From Paenibacillus lutimineralis (lineage in GTDB: Bacteria > Bacillota > Bacilli > Paenibacillales > Paenibacillaceae): a stretch of 64,000 bases of DNA. Shown here in pieces: positions 35,047 through 44,857 of the stretch. A program made the position numbers and the translations under genes. Every line of letters starts with the position of its first letter. The stretch's first letter is position 1. Below the pieces are notes generated by a model. That model searched no databases. It was not told the origin of the DNA and saw only the letters and a program-made list of their open reading frames with translations. The stretch lies in the NCBI RefSeq assembly GCF_003991425.1, contig NZ_CP034346.1, positions 4,749,501 to 4,813,500 of the forward strand, in the 5' to 3' direction.

Positions 35047-36687
35047 ATGGCGAATATTTTTATTGGTGGAGCATGGCCTTATGCTAACGGTTCATTGCAT
35101 TTAGGAAGGTTAGCAAGTGTATTGCCTGGTGACGTACTAGCACGTTATTTTAGGGCAAAAGGAGATAATGTACTATACGTATCCGGCAGTGATTGTCACG
35201 GTACCCCTGTTTCTGTTCAGGCGAGCCAAGCAGGGATTTCTCCCCAAGAGATTGCATCTAAATTTCATGAGGAATTTACAAATTGCTTCACTAAACTGGG
35301 ATTCACTTATGACCTGTATACACGAACAGATCAACACTATCACCATCGCATCGTGCAGGAGTTATTCCTTGAGCTGCTAAATAACGGTTATCTATACCGA
35401 AAGACCGAACGCCAAGCATATTGTGAGACAGAGCAGCGCTTCTTGCCAGATCGATACGTTGAAGGTACTTGTCCGGTTTGTGGAAGCCATGCTCGTGGAG
35501 ATCAATGTGATGCTTGTTCAACATTACTTGATCCCTCTAAATTGCTGGATAGGACCTGCAAGACCTGTGGTGATCCCCCAAGCGAAAGACCGACAGAACA
35601 CTTTTACCTCGAGCTCTCCAAGTTTCAGGCTGAAATAATGGATTACGTGGGAAAAGCTCATAAATGGGGAGATAATGCGATTAAATTAACACGACGCTAT
35701 CTGGAGGATGGGTTGCAGGATCGTGCGGTTACTCGAGATTTAGAATGGGGCGTTAATGTTCCAGTCGATGGATACAACAACAAGAAAATCTATGTATGGA
35801 TTGAAGCGGTAAGTGGGTATTTATCAGCTAGTAAGCAATGGGCAAAAGAATACAATAGCAATTGGGAACCATTCTGGAAAGATAGTAAGGACAGCCTTAC
35901 AGCCTATTATGTCCACGGCAAGGACAATATCCCTTTTCATACCATCATATGGCCTGCGATCCTTTTAGGAGTAAAAGGTCTCCATCTTCCTGATCGGATC
36001 ATCTCGAGCGAATATTTAACCTTGGAGGGCAAAAAATTCTCTACGAGTCGAAACTGGGCCGTATGGCTTCCTGACATATTAAGCAGATATGATTCAGATT
36101 CTATACGTTATTTTTTGATTGCTAACGGTCCAGAGAAACGGGACACCGATTTTTCCTGGAGAGAATTTATCTATAGCCATAACGGAGAATTGCTCGGCGC
36201 ATTTGGTAACTTTGTTAACCGTACACTGGCTTTTATTAATAAATCCTTTAATGGTCATGTCCCCAATGGAAGGCTAGAGGGAGAATATGTTACGGATATC
36301 AATCACTTATATCAACAGTCTGGAGCCTTAATTGAAGATGGTCAGCTGAAAGAGGCTCTAGAACTCATATTTAGATTTGTACGCCAATCCAATAAATTTT
36401 TTGATGAACAAAAGCCTTGGGCTCAGTTCAAACAAAATAAAGAGCTATGCGGGAACACACTCTACCATTGCGTTCAGATAATCGCGAATCTGGCTAATTT
36501 ACTCCAGCCTTTTTTACCTTTTTCTTGCGAGAAAATAAGAGGATTTCTTAACTTAGGACCTGCGAGTTGGAGTTTCATTTCCGTTCCAGTAAATCAACAA
36601 ATCAATAAAATAGATCTCCTATTTGAACGGATAGATCCTAAACAGATAGATGAAGAAGTCCATCGGTTGCATAAACAGAAACAATAA
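35047..36687 (+). CDS. metG: Methionyl-tRNA synthetase, E. coli-like type with zinc knuckles
   Basis: 546 aa from ATG 35047, with AAGGAGGAG upstream. HIGH motif HLGR (18-21), zinc-knuckle cysteines C142, C145, C154, C157 plus C171/C174, and the KMSKS-loop equivalent KFSTS (330-334). The C-terminal anticodon-binding helices follow. The C-terminal tRNA-binding (EMAP-like) domain of standard Bacillus MetS is absent. The Cys knuckles and KFSTS loop set it apart from the housekeeping Bacillus enzyme and recall the second, inhibitor-tolerant MetRS of some Firmicutes. It is regulated by its own Met T-box. Confidence 0.9.
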   Translation: MANIFIGGAWPYANGSLHLGRLASVLPGDVLARYFRAKGDNVLYVSGSDCHGTPVSVQASQAGISPQEIASKFHEEFTNCFTKLGFTYDLYTRTDQHYHHRIVQELFLELLNNGYLYRKTERQAYCETEQRFLPDRYVEGTCPVCGSHARGDQCDACSTLLDPSKLLDRTCKTCGDPPSERPTEHFYLELSKFQAEIMDYVGKAHKWGDNAIKLTRRYLEDGLQDRAVTRDLEWGVNVPVDGYNNKKIYVWIEAVSGYLSASKQWAKEYNSNWEPFWKDSKDSLTAYYVHGKDNIPFHTIIWPAILLGVKGLHLPDRIISSEYLTLEGKKFSTSRNWAVWLPDILSRYDSDSIRYFLIANGPEKRDTDFSWREFIYSHNGELLGAFGNFVNRTLAFINKSFNGHVPNGRLEGEYVTDINHLYQQSGALIEDGQLKEALELIFRFVRQSNKFFDEQKPWAQFKQNKELCGNTLYHCVQIIANLANLLQPFLPFSCEKIRGFLNLGPASWSFISVPVNQQINKIDLLFERIDPKQIDEEVHRLHKQKQ

Positions 36688-36696
36688 GATTATTAG

Positions 36697-36713
36697 GGGC
36701 AAACTGCCCCTCC
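36697..36713. terminator. Short bidirectional terminator hairpin
   Basis: AGGGGCA-AAC-TGCCCCT between the convergent metG and GNAT genes; the T tract is modest. Confidence 0.55.
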
Positions 36714-36715
36714 CC

Positions 36716-37462
36716 TTACTTTTCCATCTCCTTCACCCTATACCAATACCTATAAATCTCCGCATACCCAATCTTTTCATACAGCCGCCGGGCAGGCGCA
36801 TTATTAGCAACCACCGCTAAATAGCTGTGCCTAGCTCCATGCTGCTTGCCCCATTGTAGTAAATGAAGAATCATCTGTTCCGCATAGCCCTGATTCCGGT
36901 AATCCGGGTCTGTAACAATATCGAACAATCCAAGATATTCCCGCTCTATCACTCCGTAGCCGCAGGCCACGGCTCTGCCATCAACATACAAGCTAATCAT
37001 GGCCTTGCGGGTCTTGATATTGCCCAGCATGGTGACCATCGTCGCTTTGTATTCATCCTTAACCTGACTCATTCGGTAAAAAGTATTGATCCACTCCGAG
37101 TCGGCCTCTCCGCTTACCTTCACTGATCCCAGTCGCGGCTGCCTGATATGCTTCAGGTCCAGCACCTGAACACTAGTGATATCAAGCTGCGAATATCCCC
37201 GTTCCGCTAACACTTCGTCCAAATGCGCCGGACGTACGAATGGAGTTATTTTATAAATCACAGGAAGCAATTGATCTCCATACAGTCGCTCGCACTCGCC
37301 TATCTTCTGATGTAGATCATCGGTTGAACCATAGATTGGACTTATCGAATTGGCTCGCTTCGTATATCCGTCCGCAAACCGCAGCAACCAACCATCATAC
37401 AATAACGTAGATAACGATGGCCAATGATTCAATGATAATTCCTCAATCGATCTACTATCCAT
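36716..37462 (-). CDS. GNAT family N-acetyltransferase
   Basis: 248 aa from ATG 37462 with AGAGGGG upstream. The second half is a GNAT domain: AVACGYGVIEREYLGLFDIV, the acetyl-CoA binding loop in DPDYRNQGYAEQMILHLLQW, and NNAPARRLYEKIGYAE. The N-terminal half (starting SIEELSLNHWPSLSTLLYDG) is a family-specific extension seen in many Bacillales paralogues. The acceptor substrate is unknown. It stands alone. Confidence 0.85.
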   Translation of the reverse strand: MDSRSIEELSLNHWPSLSTLLYDGWLLRFADGYTKRANSISPIYGSTDDLHQKIGECERLYGDQLLPVIYKITPFVRPAHLDEVLAERGYSQLDITSVQVLDLKHIRQPRLGSVKVSGEADSEWINTFYRMSQVKDEYKATMVTMLGNIKTRKAMISLYVDGRAVACGYGVIEREYLGLFDIVTDPDYRNQGYAEQMILHLLQWGKQHGARHSYLAVVANNAPARRLYEKIGYAEIYRYWYRVKEMEK

Positions 37463-37639
37463 TGATTTTCCCCTCTTTATACTTTCAAATTATAATACTA
37501 TTATATGAATAAATATTCAATATAATGAATCTCCTACTATTCCAGTATTCTTGCATAATCCAATATTTATTGATATATTACCAAAGATGGATTCTTAAAT
37601 AGGAATCATTATTTTTAAACAAGCAGGTGAATATAACAA

Positions 37640-38044
37640 ATGGGCATACTCAAAGAATTTAAAGAATTTGCGCTTAAAGGCAATGTACTTGATCTAGCTG
37701 TCGGCGTTGTCATCGGTGGTGCTTTTGGTAAAATCGTCGCTTCTCTCGTCAGTGATATCATTATGCCACTGGTCGGTATTCTTCTTGGCGGCATTAACTT
37801 GTCTGGATTGGTCTTGACCATTGGAGATGCCCCACTGACTTACGGCGCATTTCTACAGACCGTTATTGATTTCCTGATCGTCTCAGCAGCTATCTTCCTA
37901 TTCATCAAGGCTATTAATAAATTCAAACGCAAAGAAGAGACTCAGCCCGCTGCGGAGGAAGCTCCTAAGCCATCGAATGAAGAAGTCTTGCTCACAGAAA
38001 TTCGCGATTTGCTCAGACAGCAAAATAACAAAACGGCTGAATAA
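37640..38044 (+). CDS. mscL: Large-conductance mechanosensitive channel MscL
   Basis: 134 aa. The opening [20 protein letters not shown] and the pore helix [20 protein letters not shown] are unmistakable. TM2 lies at about 75-95 (ALLQTV-type segment through [15 protein letters not shown]), then a charged cytoplasmic helix. The pentameric channel opens under membrane tension and releases solutes on hypo-osmotic shock. Monocistronic. Confidence 0.96.
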   Translation: MGILKEFKEFALKGNVLDLAVGVVIGGAFGKIVASLVSDIIMPLVGILLGGINLSGLVLTIGDAPLTYGAFLQTVIDFLIVSAAIFLFIKAINKFKRKEETQPAAEEAPKPSNEEVLLTEIRDLLRQQNNKTAE

Positions 38045-38184
38045 CAATCAACTATTGCTAAGAGAGGATGCTTGCCATGATTAGGTGGGTATCTTCTTTT
38101 TCTATGCGATGGACAGAAATTTATCCCAGTAGAAGAAAAAATAGGTGTACAGTATAAAATTACATATGAAAAGAGGTTATTACC

Positions 38185-39933
38185 ATGTTCCGTATGCGCC
38201 ATAAAACAGATTCCGGGGCGCCAGTGGCTCTCACCGAATCCGATCTTACCTCTGTGCAAGCGCTTCAACAGAAGCTATCCTTCCTGCAAATCAGTCAGTC
38301 AGATCTGAACAATCTGCGCAAGATTACGGAATTAATCGATAATCTGGCCAAGCCTATTACCGATAGCAACTATGATATGCTGTTCCGAATTCCCGAAATG
38401 CTACAAATTATTAATGATCACAGTACCAGAGAGCGTCTATCGAAGACATTTATTGAATATCTGAAATCAATCCCGAGAATAGAGTTTAACGAAGAATATA
38501 TCATTTCCCGTAAAAAAATCGGCTTCATCCATAATCGTATCAAGCTGTCGCCTGAATGGTTCATCGGATCTTATACAAGAATCTACGAGATTCTCGTTCC
38601 GGCCATCGTCCGTAAGTTCTCACGGGCCAGCGAAGTTGCTGAGATTATCATTTCCTTGCAGCGCATACTGATGCTAGATTCTCAGCTTGTGCTTGAAGCC
38701 TACAACGAAGCCCACGACTTCCAGTACATAGAGACCAACAGCCAGATCATCGAAGAACTGATTCAAATGGATAAAGTAAAACCGCTGATCGATTCCGTGA
38801 ACCTGTCGCTACAGGAGACGACGAATATTAGCTCCGCGGCTCAGGAACTGACTGCTTCGATCCAGGAGGTGGCCGATCATTCCGTTCAGCTAAGCGATCA
38901 ATCCGAAGACATGATGAGACAGGCCAAGCAAGTAGAGCATTCCGTTCGAGAGGCACTTCAGGACTTCTCCGATACGGCCCAGGATGTCTCACGTTCCAGC
39001 CAGCACTTCGAGCAATTTCTACAATCGGTTCATAGTATTACGGATATTATCAGCGTTATCAATAATGTTGCCAATCAGACCAATCTGCTTGCCCTAAATG
39101 CATCCATTGAAGCAGCTAGAGCCGGAGAGCAGGGTCTTGGCTTCGCTGTCGTAGCGAGTGAAGTGCGCAAGCTGTCAGAACAGACTAAGGAAGCCGTTGG
39201 ACAAATTACCAAGGTGATCACAACATTCACTGATACGGCCAAAAGAATTGGAGAGGAGACGAAGTCGATGGGTTCACATATCACTGAGCGCGTAGAGACA
39301 ACGAGTGAAGCGATTGACAGTCTGGAGCAGATTATGGAACGCATTGAGGGCTTCCGTGATTTCACGGCCAATGTCGCCTCAATTGTTGAACAACAGGCCG
39401 CAGCTACAAGCGATATTACTGAACGAACCTCCACTTTGCTTCGTCACCAGGAGGAAATCCAACAATTCGCCAGCGCGACGGGTAAGGATATTTACGAGGT
39501 AAGCCGCAAAGTTGACTCCTTACGATTGAAAGCGCTTAAAATAAACTCTCAGCTCAGCCACTCGCAAATATTGCGTACCGTAAAAACAGATCATCTGTTA
39601 TTACGCTGGTGGGTATACAATGCTGCACTTGGCTTCCGTCATGCGGATCACCAAGGAGACGAGATTCAAGAGCCTTGCCGATTAACTCAATGGAATGAGC
39701 AGAACAAGGACAACTCTAAGCTAGCATCCCTGTCCACTTTTCGCTCTTTAGAGGAACGGCACGAAAGTGTCCATCATCTAGCTAATGAAGCTATGGGTTA
39801 TATTCAATCCAACCAGCATGTGCAAGCGGACAAGCGGATCATAGAATTGGAGCTTGCTTCACAAAATATGGTTGAGACGCTCGACCAGCTTCAGCAGGAG
39901 ATCATTCAACAAGCGCGCAGCAAACAAGCATAA
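38185..39933 (+). CDS. hemAT: HemAT-type globin-coupled chemoreceptor with C-terminal CZB domain
   Basis: 582 aa, soluble (no membrane helix). Residues about 25-180 form a protoglobin sensor with the likely proximal heme ligand His116 in [20 protein letters not shown]. Residues about 200-455 are the MCP signalling coiled coil, with the hairpin tip [20 protein letters not shown]. The last 120 residues form a zinc-binding CZB domain: His470, CRL (Cys498), His526 and His530. It should direct aerotaxis through CheA/CheW. Most HemAT proteins lack the CZB, so this receptor may integrate O2 with zinc or hypochlorous-acid signals. Confidence 0.9.
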   Translation: MFRMRHKTDSGAPVALTESDLTSVQALQQKLSFLQISQSDLNNLRKITELIDNLAKPITDSNYDMLFRIPEMLQIINDHSTRERLSKTFIEYLKSIPRIEFNEEYIISRKKIGFIHNRIKLSPEWFIGSYTRIYEILVPAIVRKFSRASEVAEIIISLQRILMLDSQLVLEAYNEAHDFQYIETNSQIIEELIQMDKVKPLIDSVNLSLQETTNISSAAQELTASIQEVADHSVQLSDQSEDMMRQAKQVEHSVREALQDFSDTAQDVSRSSQHFEQFLQSVHSITDIISVINNVANQTNLLALNASIEAARAGEQGLGFAVVASEVRKLSEQTKEAVGQITKVITTFTDTAKRIGEETKSMGSHITERVETTSEAIDSLEQIMERIEGFRDFTANVASIVEQQAAATSDITERTSTLLRHQEEIQQFASATGKDIYEVSRKVDSLRLKALKINSQLSHSQILRTVKTDHLLLRWWVYNAALGFRHADHQGDEIQEPCRLTQWNEQNKDNSKLASLSTFRSLEERHESVHHLANEAMGYIQSNQHVQADKRIIELELASQNMVETLDQLQQEIIQQARSKQA

Positions 39934-40151
39934 TCTACTTTTTTCGATAGCCAGAGATCCTATTAAAGCAGGATTTCAGGCTGATTTTAGGACGACCTAA
40001 CTATTATGTCATCATTGCCAGAAATAGCGTCGGTAGCAGTCTACCCTCCACCCAAACTAGTACAAAACAGCGCGATGCTCCTGCACCGGCCTTCGGCGAC
40101 TTGAAACCGCAATACCATCATAATCGGTTAATAAGACTCACTGAACAAGCA

Positions 40152-40191
40152 AAACCGTCCGGTAAGATATTTACCAGGCGGTTTATTTTTT
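40152..40191 (+). terminator. Terminator upstream of arsR-type gene
   Basis: AAACCGTCCGGTAA and TTACCAGGCGGTTT pair (one mismatch or bulge) around GATAT, followed by ATTTTTT. Confidence 0.7.
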
Positions 40192-40229
40192 GAATGCAGT
40201 GGAATAAGTCTTTACTTCTAATTAGACAT

Positions 40230-40256
40230 ATATTAAATTAGGTGTATATTAAATTA
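40230..40256 (+). promoter_or_regulatory. Direct-repeat operator candidate upstream of the ArsR/DUF2087 gene
   Basis: ATATTAAATTA occurs twice (40230-40240, 40246-40256) with a 16-base period, about 40 bases before the start codon. It may be an autoregulatory site or part of an AT-rich promoter. Confidence 0.4.
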
Positions 40257-40292
40257 TATTTTTTAACGACATATTGGCAGAGGTGATAGCTA

Positions 40293-40904
40293 ATGCAGCT
40301 GGACAAAATCGTTGCTTACCATAAAGCGCTGGCCGATCCAACCCGGATCAAAATATTGATCCTGCTGGCTGAGGGCGAGCTGAACGGGCAGGTGCTAGCC
40401 GAGAAGTTATTCGTTACGCCGGCCACGATCACGCATCATGCGGCCAAGCTTCGCGCCGCGAGTCTGATCCATGAACGCCGCGAGAAGAATACGATCTATT
40501 TCTCACTGAACCACTATTTTATCAACGCTTATGGAACCGCGACGGCCAACATCATTTATAAGAATGCTACTCGGCTGCCCGAAGGAGAGGATCATCCGAT
40601 GGAAGATCGAAATCAAAAGCTTAAGCAATCTGTGCTATCCAATTTCTTCACGTCAGCGGGAAGATTGCAGCATATTCCGGCTCAACTGAAGAAGAAGTTA
40701 ATCGTGCTGGAGCATATGATCAGCGGCTTAGAGCAAGGACGTAGCTATACTGAGAAAGAAATCAATGAATTTATCAAGCAATATCATGATGACTTTGCAA
40801 CGATCCGGCGGGAGTTCATCATGCATCAATTCATGAGTCGCGAGAACGGAATATACACCATGAACCCTCCAGAGATGTGGATGAAATGGGAGACGTTGAA
40901 TTAA
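40293..40904 (+). CDS. ArsR family regulator with C-terminal DUF2087
   Basis: 203 aa. Residues about 5-80 form an ArsR winged helix (ALADPTRIKILILLAEGELN, VTPATITHHAAKLRAASLI, then the wing RREKNTIYFSL). No metal-site cysteines are present, so it is not a classic metal sensor. Residues about 115-200 match DUF2087 (RSYTEKEINEFIKQYHDDF ... IRREFIMHQFMSRENGIYTM), a domain often attached to ArsR-type regulators. The effector is unknown. Paired direct repeats in its promoter suggest autoregulation. Confidence 0.85.
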   Translation: MQLDKIVAYHKALADPTRIKILILLAEGELNGQVLAEKLFVTPATITHHAAKLRAASLIHERREKNTIYFSLNHYFINAYGTATANIIYKNATRLPEGEDHPMEDRNQKLKQSVLSNFFTSAGRLQHIPAQLKKKLIVLEHMISGLEQGRSYTEKEINEFIKQYHDDFATIRREFIMHQFMSRENGIYTMNPPEMWMKWETLN

Positions 40905-40958
40905 ACGAGACCTCCACTTTCTATTCCCAGTTATCCGTGCAGATGCTGTATAGCAAAA

Positions 40959-40999
40959 AAACAACCACAATCCCTTAATCAGGGACTATGGTTGTTTCT
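40959..40999. terminator. Bidirectional terminator between convergent genes
   Basis: AAACAACCA...TCCCT and AGGGA...TGGTTGTTT arms enclose TAATC, with A- and T-rich flanks, between the ArsR and stalk-domain genes. Confidence 0.75.
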
Positions 41000-41016
41000 T
41001 ACTTTAACGGCAAGTA

Positions 41017-42519
41017 TTATTTACGTTCAATAATAATCCAGCCATCTGCATCCTTCGTTACTGTTGCGCCCAGTGATTCAGCAATAAAGCGAAGCGGTAC
41101 ATAGGTAGTACCATCGCTATGAACGAATACAGGCTGTGGCAGTGTAACAGCCTGGCCGCCGATTGTTGCCTTGTCGGAGCCAACCGTTAGCATAATTTCC
41201 CGACCGTTAAGATCATCGATGATAACGATTTGTTTGGAACCCTTGTTCCACTTCACTTCTGCATCCAGTTGTTCAGACAAATAGCGTAGCGGTGCAAAGG
41301 ATACATTTTTCTTGGAAATGATGCCGTCGTACTCATCCTCGGGATCAAGCCAAATCAGTTTCTCTGTGATCTTCAAATCATTCTTGAGTGTCTTATACGC
41401 CAAAGAGTCTGCTTCGAAATTACGCAGCATCTGTCCTGGAGTAAAGTCTCCCTCTGTAATATCAAGCACGCCTGCACTTGTATCGATCTTGTCGATCGAT
41501 ACTTCAGCGCCGATGTTCCAGACCTCGCTCTCCGTATGAAGCTTGATGGCCGAGAACGGAACATACTCATCAGCAGGAAGTGCGATGGCAAGATCAAGGT
41601 TTTGTTTGCGAATATTTTGTTTACCATCGAAGTATAGATCCAAGTTCAATGTGGAATTTTTGCCGAGTACCGTCGTCAGCTCTGGAGTTTCCTTCAGGGC
41701 TTCCTCCAGACTGGCATCATAATTGTTCAGGAACTCATTCAGGCTCTCAATCAATTCACCATGGATCGCCCCAACAGTGGCTCCCTTAGAGCCAACCGGA
41801 AGATCCGTTCCTACATCATAACCCTCTTCTTCCATCGAAGTGAAGACCGGATAAAAAGTATCGTAGAAAGCGTTAATCAGTTCCTTCAGACCTGCCTCAT
41901 CTTTCACTACTTCTGTCAAGAATGGCTTAACCATCGCCAACAGCTCTTCACCATTCACTTCAACGTGAAGATTCGTCAAAGCCAATGATTCTCCATTCAC
42001 TTTGTCTTGAACCTGCTTCACGGTCAGCTTCGTCGGATTTGGAGCATGGTTGATAGCAAATTGGACTACCTTCTGGGAGAAGCCTTGAATCTTCTCTTCA
42101 TATTGACTCATATCCGGGTATCCCAGCTCGCTGTCATCCAGCGATATGTAGAGCGGTTGCTTGGCTCCTTCCAATTGAATCGCCATTCCATGTTTGTCCA
42201 TGGACAATTGATAAGGCAATTCCTTGCCTTGGAATCCAACAGACCCTTTTATCGATGCAGTAGTTTTATCTTGAACTTTACCGCTGTCAATTGTGAGATA
42301 CAAAGAGTTAATCAGATCAATCATTTTCTGATCTTCAGCAGATATGCCGGCCGCAGGCACGAGTTCGATCGAGATCTTCTGCTTCGACTCGCTGGACAAC
42401 GGGTTCATGCTGTTCGCGAGCGCTTTGTTGATATCAAGCCCTCCTACAGCCTGACAGCCAGTCAACATCACCAACAGCAACGCCATTGGGATCGCTAACC
42501 ATTTCATTCTTTTGATCAT
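41017..42519 (-). CDS. Lipoprotein with C-terminal copper amine oxidase-like (stalk) domain
   Basis: 500 aa from ATG 42519 (or M5). A lipoprotein signal with lipobox LTGC places the mature protein outside the membrane. The long middle region (about 40-370) is a beta-rich, LppX/LolA-like-looking domain without motifs. The C-terminal 110 residues match the 'copper amine oxidase N-terminal' stalk domain (FAPLRYLSEQLDAEVKWNKG, then VPLRFIAESLGATVTKDADG). In Paenibacillus such domains are common in surface proteins and do not indicate amine oxidase activity. It may bind cell-wall or membrane components; function unknown. Confidence 0.8.
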   Translation of the reverse strand: MIKRMKWLAIPMALLLVMLTGCQAVGGLDINKALANSMNPLSSESKQKISIELVPAAGISAEDQKMIDLINSLYLTIDSGKVQDKTTASIKGSVGFQGKELPYQLSMDKHGMAIQLEGAKQPLYISLDDSELGYPDMSQYEEKIQGFSQKVVQFAINHAPNPTKLTVKQVQDKVNGESLALTNLHVEVNGEELLAMVKPFLTEVVKDEAGLKELINAFYDTFYPVFTSMEEEGYDVGTDLPVGSKGATVGAIHGELIESLNEFLNNYDASLEEALKETPELTTVLGKNSTLNLDLYFDGKQNIRKQNLDLAIALPADEYVPFSAIKLHTESEVWNIGAEVSIDKIDTSAGVLDITEGDFTPGQMLRNFEADSLAYKTLKNDLKITEKLIWLDPEDEYDGIISKKNVSFAPLRYLSEQLDAEVKWNKGSKQIVIIDDLNGREIMLTVGSDKATIGGQAVTLPQPVFVHSDGTTYVPLRFIAESLGATVTKDADGWIIIERK

Positions 42520-42712
42520 TATCGATGAGTCCCCTTCCCTAGTTAATATATTCCATTATGTTTCAACGGCCTTTACTTGTAAATAGATTTTCGAATTTTA
42601 CGTGTCCATATGATAGATTCCATAGATTATCACATTCCCTCCTAATATAAATATGCTATAATGACTGCGTATCAACTCTAAAAATTGAAGAAGTTCATGC
42701 AGCATCTGCATG

Positions 42713-42750
42713 AGAGAGGTTCGCGAACTCCCTCTATAAAAAACTAATGG
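42713..42750 (+). promoter_or_regulatory. preQ1-I riboswitch upstream of queCDEF
   Basis: The stretch contains the P1 arm AGAGG, the loop GTTCGCGAAC, the second arm CCCTCT, and the invariant tail ATAAAAAACTAA. This is almost the textbook preQ1-I layout (AGAGGTTC...CCCTCTATAAAAAACTAA). A terminator follows directly. preQ1 binding should stop transcription of the pathway genes. Confidence 0.93.
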
Positions 42751-42788
42751 CGCCCTGCCTTTTATTTCGCATGGGCTTGTTTTTTGTA
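42750..42788 (+). terminator. Terminator of the preQ1 riboswitch
   Basis: GCCC(TGC) pairs with (GCA)TGGGC around a T-rich loop, followed by TTGTTTTTTG. It is the expression platform of the aptamer at 42713. Confidence 0.75.
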
Positions 42789-42810
42789 ATAGAGGTTGTT
42801 CAAAAAGTTC
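42789..42810 (+). repeat. 22-bp repeat AT-AGAGGTTGTTCAAAAAGTTC, copy 1
   Basis: Matches 50731-50752 at 21 of 22 positions, same orientation. Here its last part also pairs with the following ACTTTTTGGAC to form a hairpin. It may be the end of a small mobile element. Confidence 0.5.
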
Positions 42811-42893
42811 TGACTTTTTGGACAAACGCTAATACAGTTCAAGAACTCTCTTTCTTCCGATTACAAATTCAAGAAGAATGAGAGGTTTTTTTT

Positions 42894-43562
42894 ATGCTTA
42901 AAAATGAAAAAGCCGTTGTCGTCTTCAGCGGCGGCCAAGACAGCACCACTTGCCTATTCTGGGCACTACAGCAATTCCGCGAAGTGGAGGCCGTCACCTT
43001 CGACTATGGCCAGCGCCATAAGCTGGAGATCGAATGTGCCAAAGAAATCGCCGCCGAGCTGGGCGTGAAGCTGACCATCCTTGATATGAGTCTGCTAGGT
43101 CAAATTACGCAGAACTCGCTCACGAACAGTGACATGCCGATCGTTCAAGAGGAAGGCGAGCTGCCAAGCACATTTGTCGAAGGACGTAACCATCTATTCC
43201 TGAGCTTTGCGGCTGTATTCGCCAAGGGCCGTTCCGCCCGGCATCTCGTAACTGGCGTATGTGAGACGGATTTCAGCGGATACCCCGATTGTCGGGATGC
43301 CTTCGTGAAGTCGCTCAATGTCACACTTAACCTGGCTATGGACTACAATTTCGTCATCCATACCCCGCTGATGTGGATCGATAAGGCCGAGACATGGAAG
43401 CTGGCCGATGAGCTGGGAGCTTTTGATTTTGTCAGAGAACGTACATTAACTTGTTACAACGGAATCATCGGTGACGGCTGTAGGGAGTGCCCTGCCTGCA
43501 AGCTAAGAAGAGCCGGGCTGGAGAAATACCTAGAAATGCGCCAAGGGGTAATGTCCTTATGA
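42894..43562 (+). CDS. queC: 7-cyano-7-deazaguanine synthase QueC
   Basis: 222 aa. PP-loop ATPase motif FSGGQDSTT (11-19) and C-terminal zinc cysteines in [19 protein letters not shown]. It converts 7-carboxy-7-deazaguanine to preQ0 with ammonia and ATP. First gene of the queCDEF unit, behind a preQ1 riboswitch; its TGA overlaps the queD ATG. Confidence 0.96.
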   Translation: MLKNEKAVVVFSGGQDSTTCLFWALQQFREVEAVTFDYGQRHKLEIECAKEIAAELGVKLTILDMSLLGQITQNSLTNSDMPIVQEEGELPSTFVEGRNHLFLSFAAVFAKGRSARHLVTGVCETDFSGYPDCRDAFVKSLNVTLNLAMDYNFVIHTPLMWIDKAETWKLADELGAFDFVRERTLTCYNGIIGDGCRECPACKLRRAGLEKYLEMRQGVMSL

Positions 43563-44047
43563 CCCGGTCCCCTGGAGAATTTCGCATTGTAGACCGCCTG
43601 CAAAAATATGGACGGGATATACAGCATGAACAGCTTAGATACCACCAACGCCGCGTGCTAGTGAGTAAAGAATTCACCTTTGATGCTGCTCATCATCTAC
43701 ATGCCTATGAGGGCAAATGCAAGAACCTGCATGGACATACCTATAAAGTAGTCTTTGGCATCAGCGGCATACCAAATGATATCGGCATTACTGTAGACTT
43801 CGGAGCAATCAAGACGATCTGGAAAGAAGAAATCGAGGGCTCCCTGGATCACCGATATTTAAATGAGACGCTGCCGTTAATGAATACCACGGCAGAGAAT
43901 ATGGTCGTCTGGTTGTTTGAACGGATGGAGAATGCTCTGCAATCCGATGCCTACTGTTCTTCCATTCTTGGAAGACGTACGGAATTCGTCCGTCTGTACG
44001 AGACAGGAACGAGCTATGCTGAAGCCAGACGGGAGTGGATGTATTGA
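43559..44047 (+). CDS. queD: 6-carboxytetrahydropterin synthase QueD
   Basis: 162 aa from ATG 43559, which overlaps the queC stop (ATGA); the longer upstream frame lies inside queC. The zinc and catalytic site is [20 protein letters not shown], with the active Cys. Length is about 25 residues longer at the N-terminus than the E. coli enzyme, as is common in Bacillus. It makes 6-carboxytetrahydropterin from dihydroneopterin triphosphate. It overlaps queE by one base. Confidence 0.95.
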   Translation: MTRSPGEFRIVDRLQKYGRDIQHEQLRYHQRRVLVSKEFTFDAAHHLHAYEGKCKNLHGHTYKVVFGISGIPNDIGITVDFGAIKTIWKEEIEGSLDHRYLNETLPLMNTTAENMVVWLFERMENALQSDAYCSSILGRRTEFVRLYETGTSYAEARREWMY

Positions 44048-44790
44048 TGAGCACGGTAAAGAAGTCCCTGATTCCTGTTCTGGAGATCTTTGGACCAACC
44101 GTTCAAGGTGAGGGCATGGTCATCGGTCAAAAGACGATGTTCGTGCGCACCGCCGGCTGTGACTACCATTGCAGTTGGTGCGACTCAGCCTTCACTTGGG
44201 ACGGAAGCGGCAAGGAATCGATTCGGCTAATGACTGCGACGGAGATCTGGGAAGAGCTGCGGCAGATTGGGCAAGATCGATTCTCTCATGTCACACTTTC
44301 TGGAGGCAACCCGGTTCTACTTCCACAGCTGCAGTCTCTGATTGAATTGCTTCATCAACAGGGTATTACGCCAGCTATAGAAACCCAAGGCTCGCGCTGG
44401 CAAGATTGGCTGGCCGAGGTCGAACAAGTCACCCTCTCCCCAAAGCCGCCAAGCTCCGGAATGAATACGGACTGGTCGAAGCTGGACGAGATCGTGAATA
44501 AACTTCGCCATCGCCCTGCCTCCTATAGTATGAGTCTGAAGGTTGTCGTATTCGATGATCTTGATCTGAATTATGCCACAGAGGTGCATCAGCGTTATTC
44601 TGATATACAAATGTATGTACAAGTCGGCAATCCCGACGTACACCGCATGGATACCCGGAACCATGCCAGTAATTTGCTGCAGCGCTATGAGCATCTGATC
44701 GATCAGGTCATGAGCTCGTCAGAGCTCAATGACGTCAGGGTACTGCCGCAGTTGCATGCCTTAGTATGGGGCAACAAACGCGGAGTCTAA
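44047..44790 (+). CDS. queE: 7-carboxy-7-deazaguanine synthase QueE (radical SAM)
   Basis: 247 aa from ATG 44047, which overlaps the queD TGA; ATG 44035 is an alternative. The [4Fe-4S] motif is CDYHCSWC, following the IFGPTVQGEG opening, and GGNP follows. It rearranges carboxytetrahydropterin to CDG, using SAM. Third gene of the preQ0 pathway in order. Confidence 0.95.
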   Translation: MSTVKKSLIPVLEIFGPTVQGEGMVIGQKTMFVRTAGCDYHCSWCDSAFTWDGSGKESIRLMTATEIWEELRQIGQDRFSHVTLSGGNPVLLPQLQSLIELLHQQGITPAIETQGSRWQDWLAEVEQVTLSPKPPSSGMNTDWSKLDEIVNKLRHRPASYSMSLKVVVFDDLDLNYATEVHQRYSDIQMYVQVGNPDVHRMDTRNHASNLLQRYEHLIDQVMSSSELNDVRVLPQLHALVWGNKRGV

Positions 44791-44857
44791 GACGAACGTC
44801 CAATACGAGTAGTTTTTATGCCTTATCACATGACTCATATTTAAGGAGGATGTCTCT

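Larger units (their letters stand above)
39934..40292. other. Intergenic region with terminator and ArsR promoter repeats
   Basis: About 360 bases. The left part is unremarkable. A terminator lies at 40152-40191 and paired direct repeats at 40230-40256; both are listed separately. Confidence 0.4.

Noticed and set aside
41017..42519. Copper amine oxidase
   Set aside because: Only the small stalk domain is present; no catalytic domain or topaquinone motif is seen.
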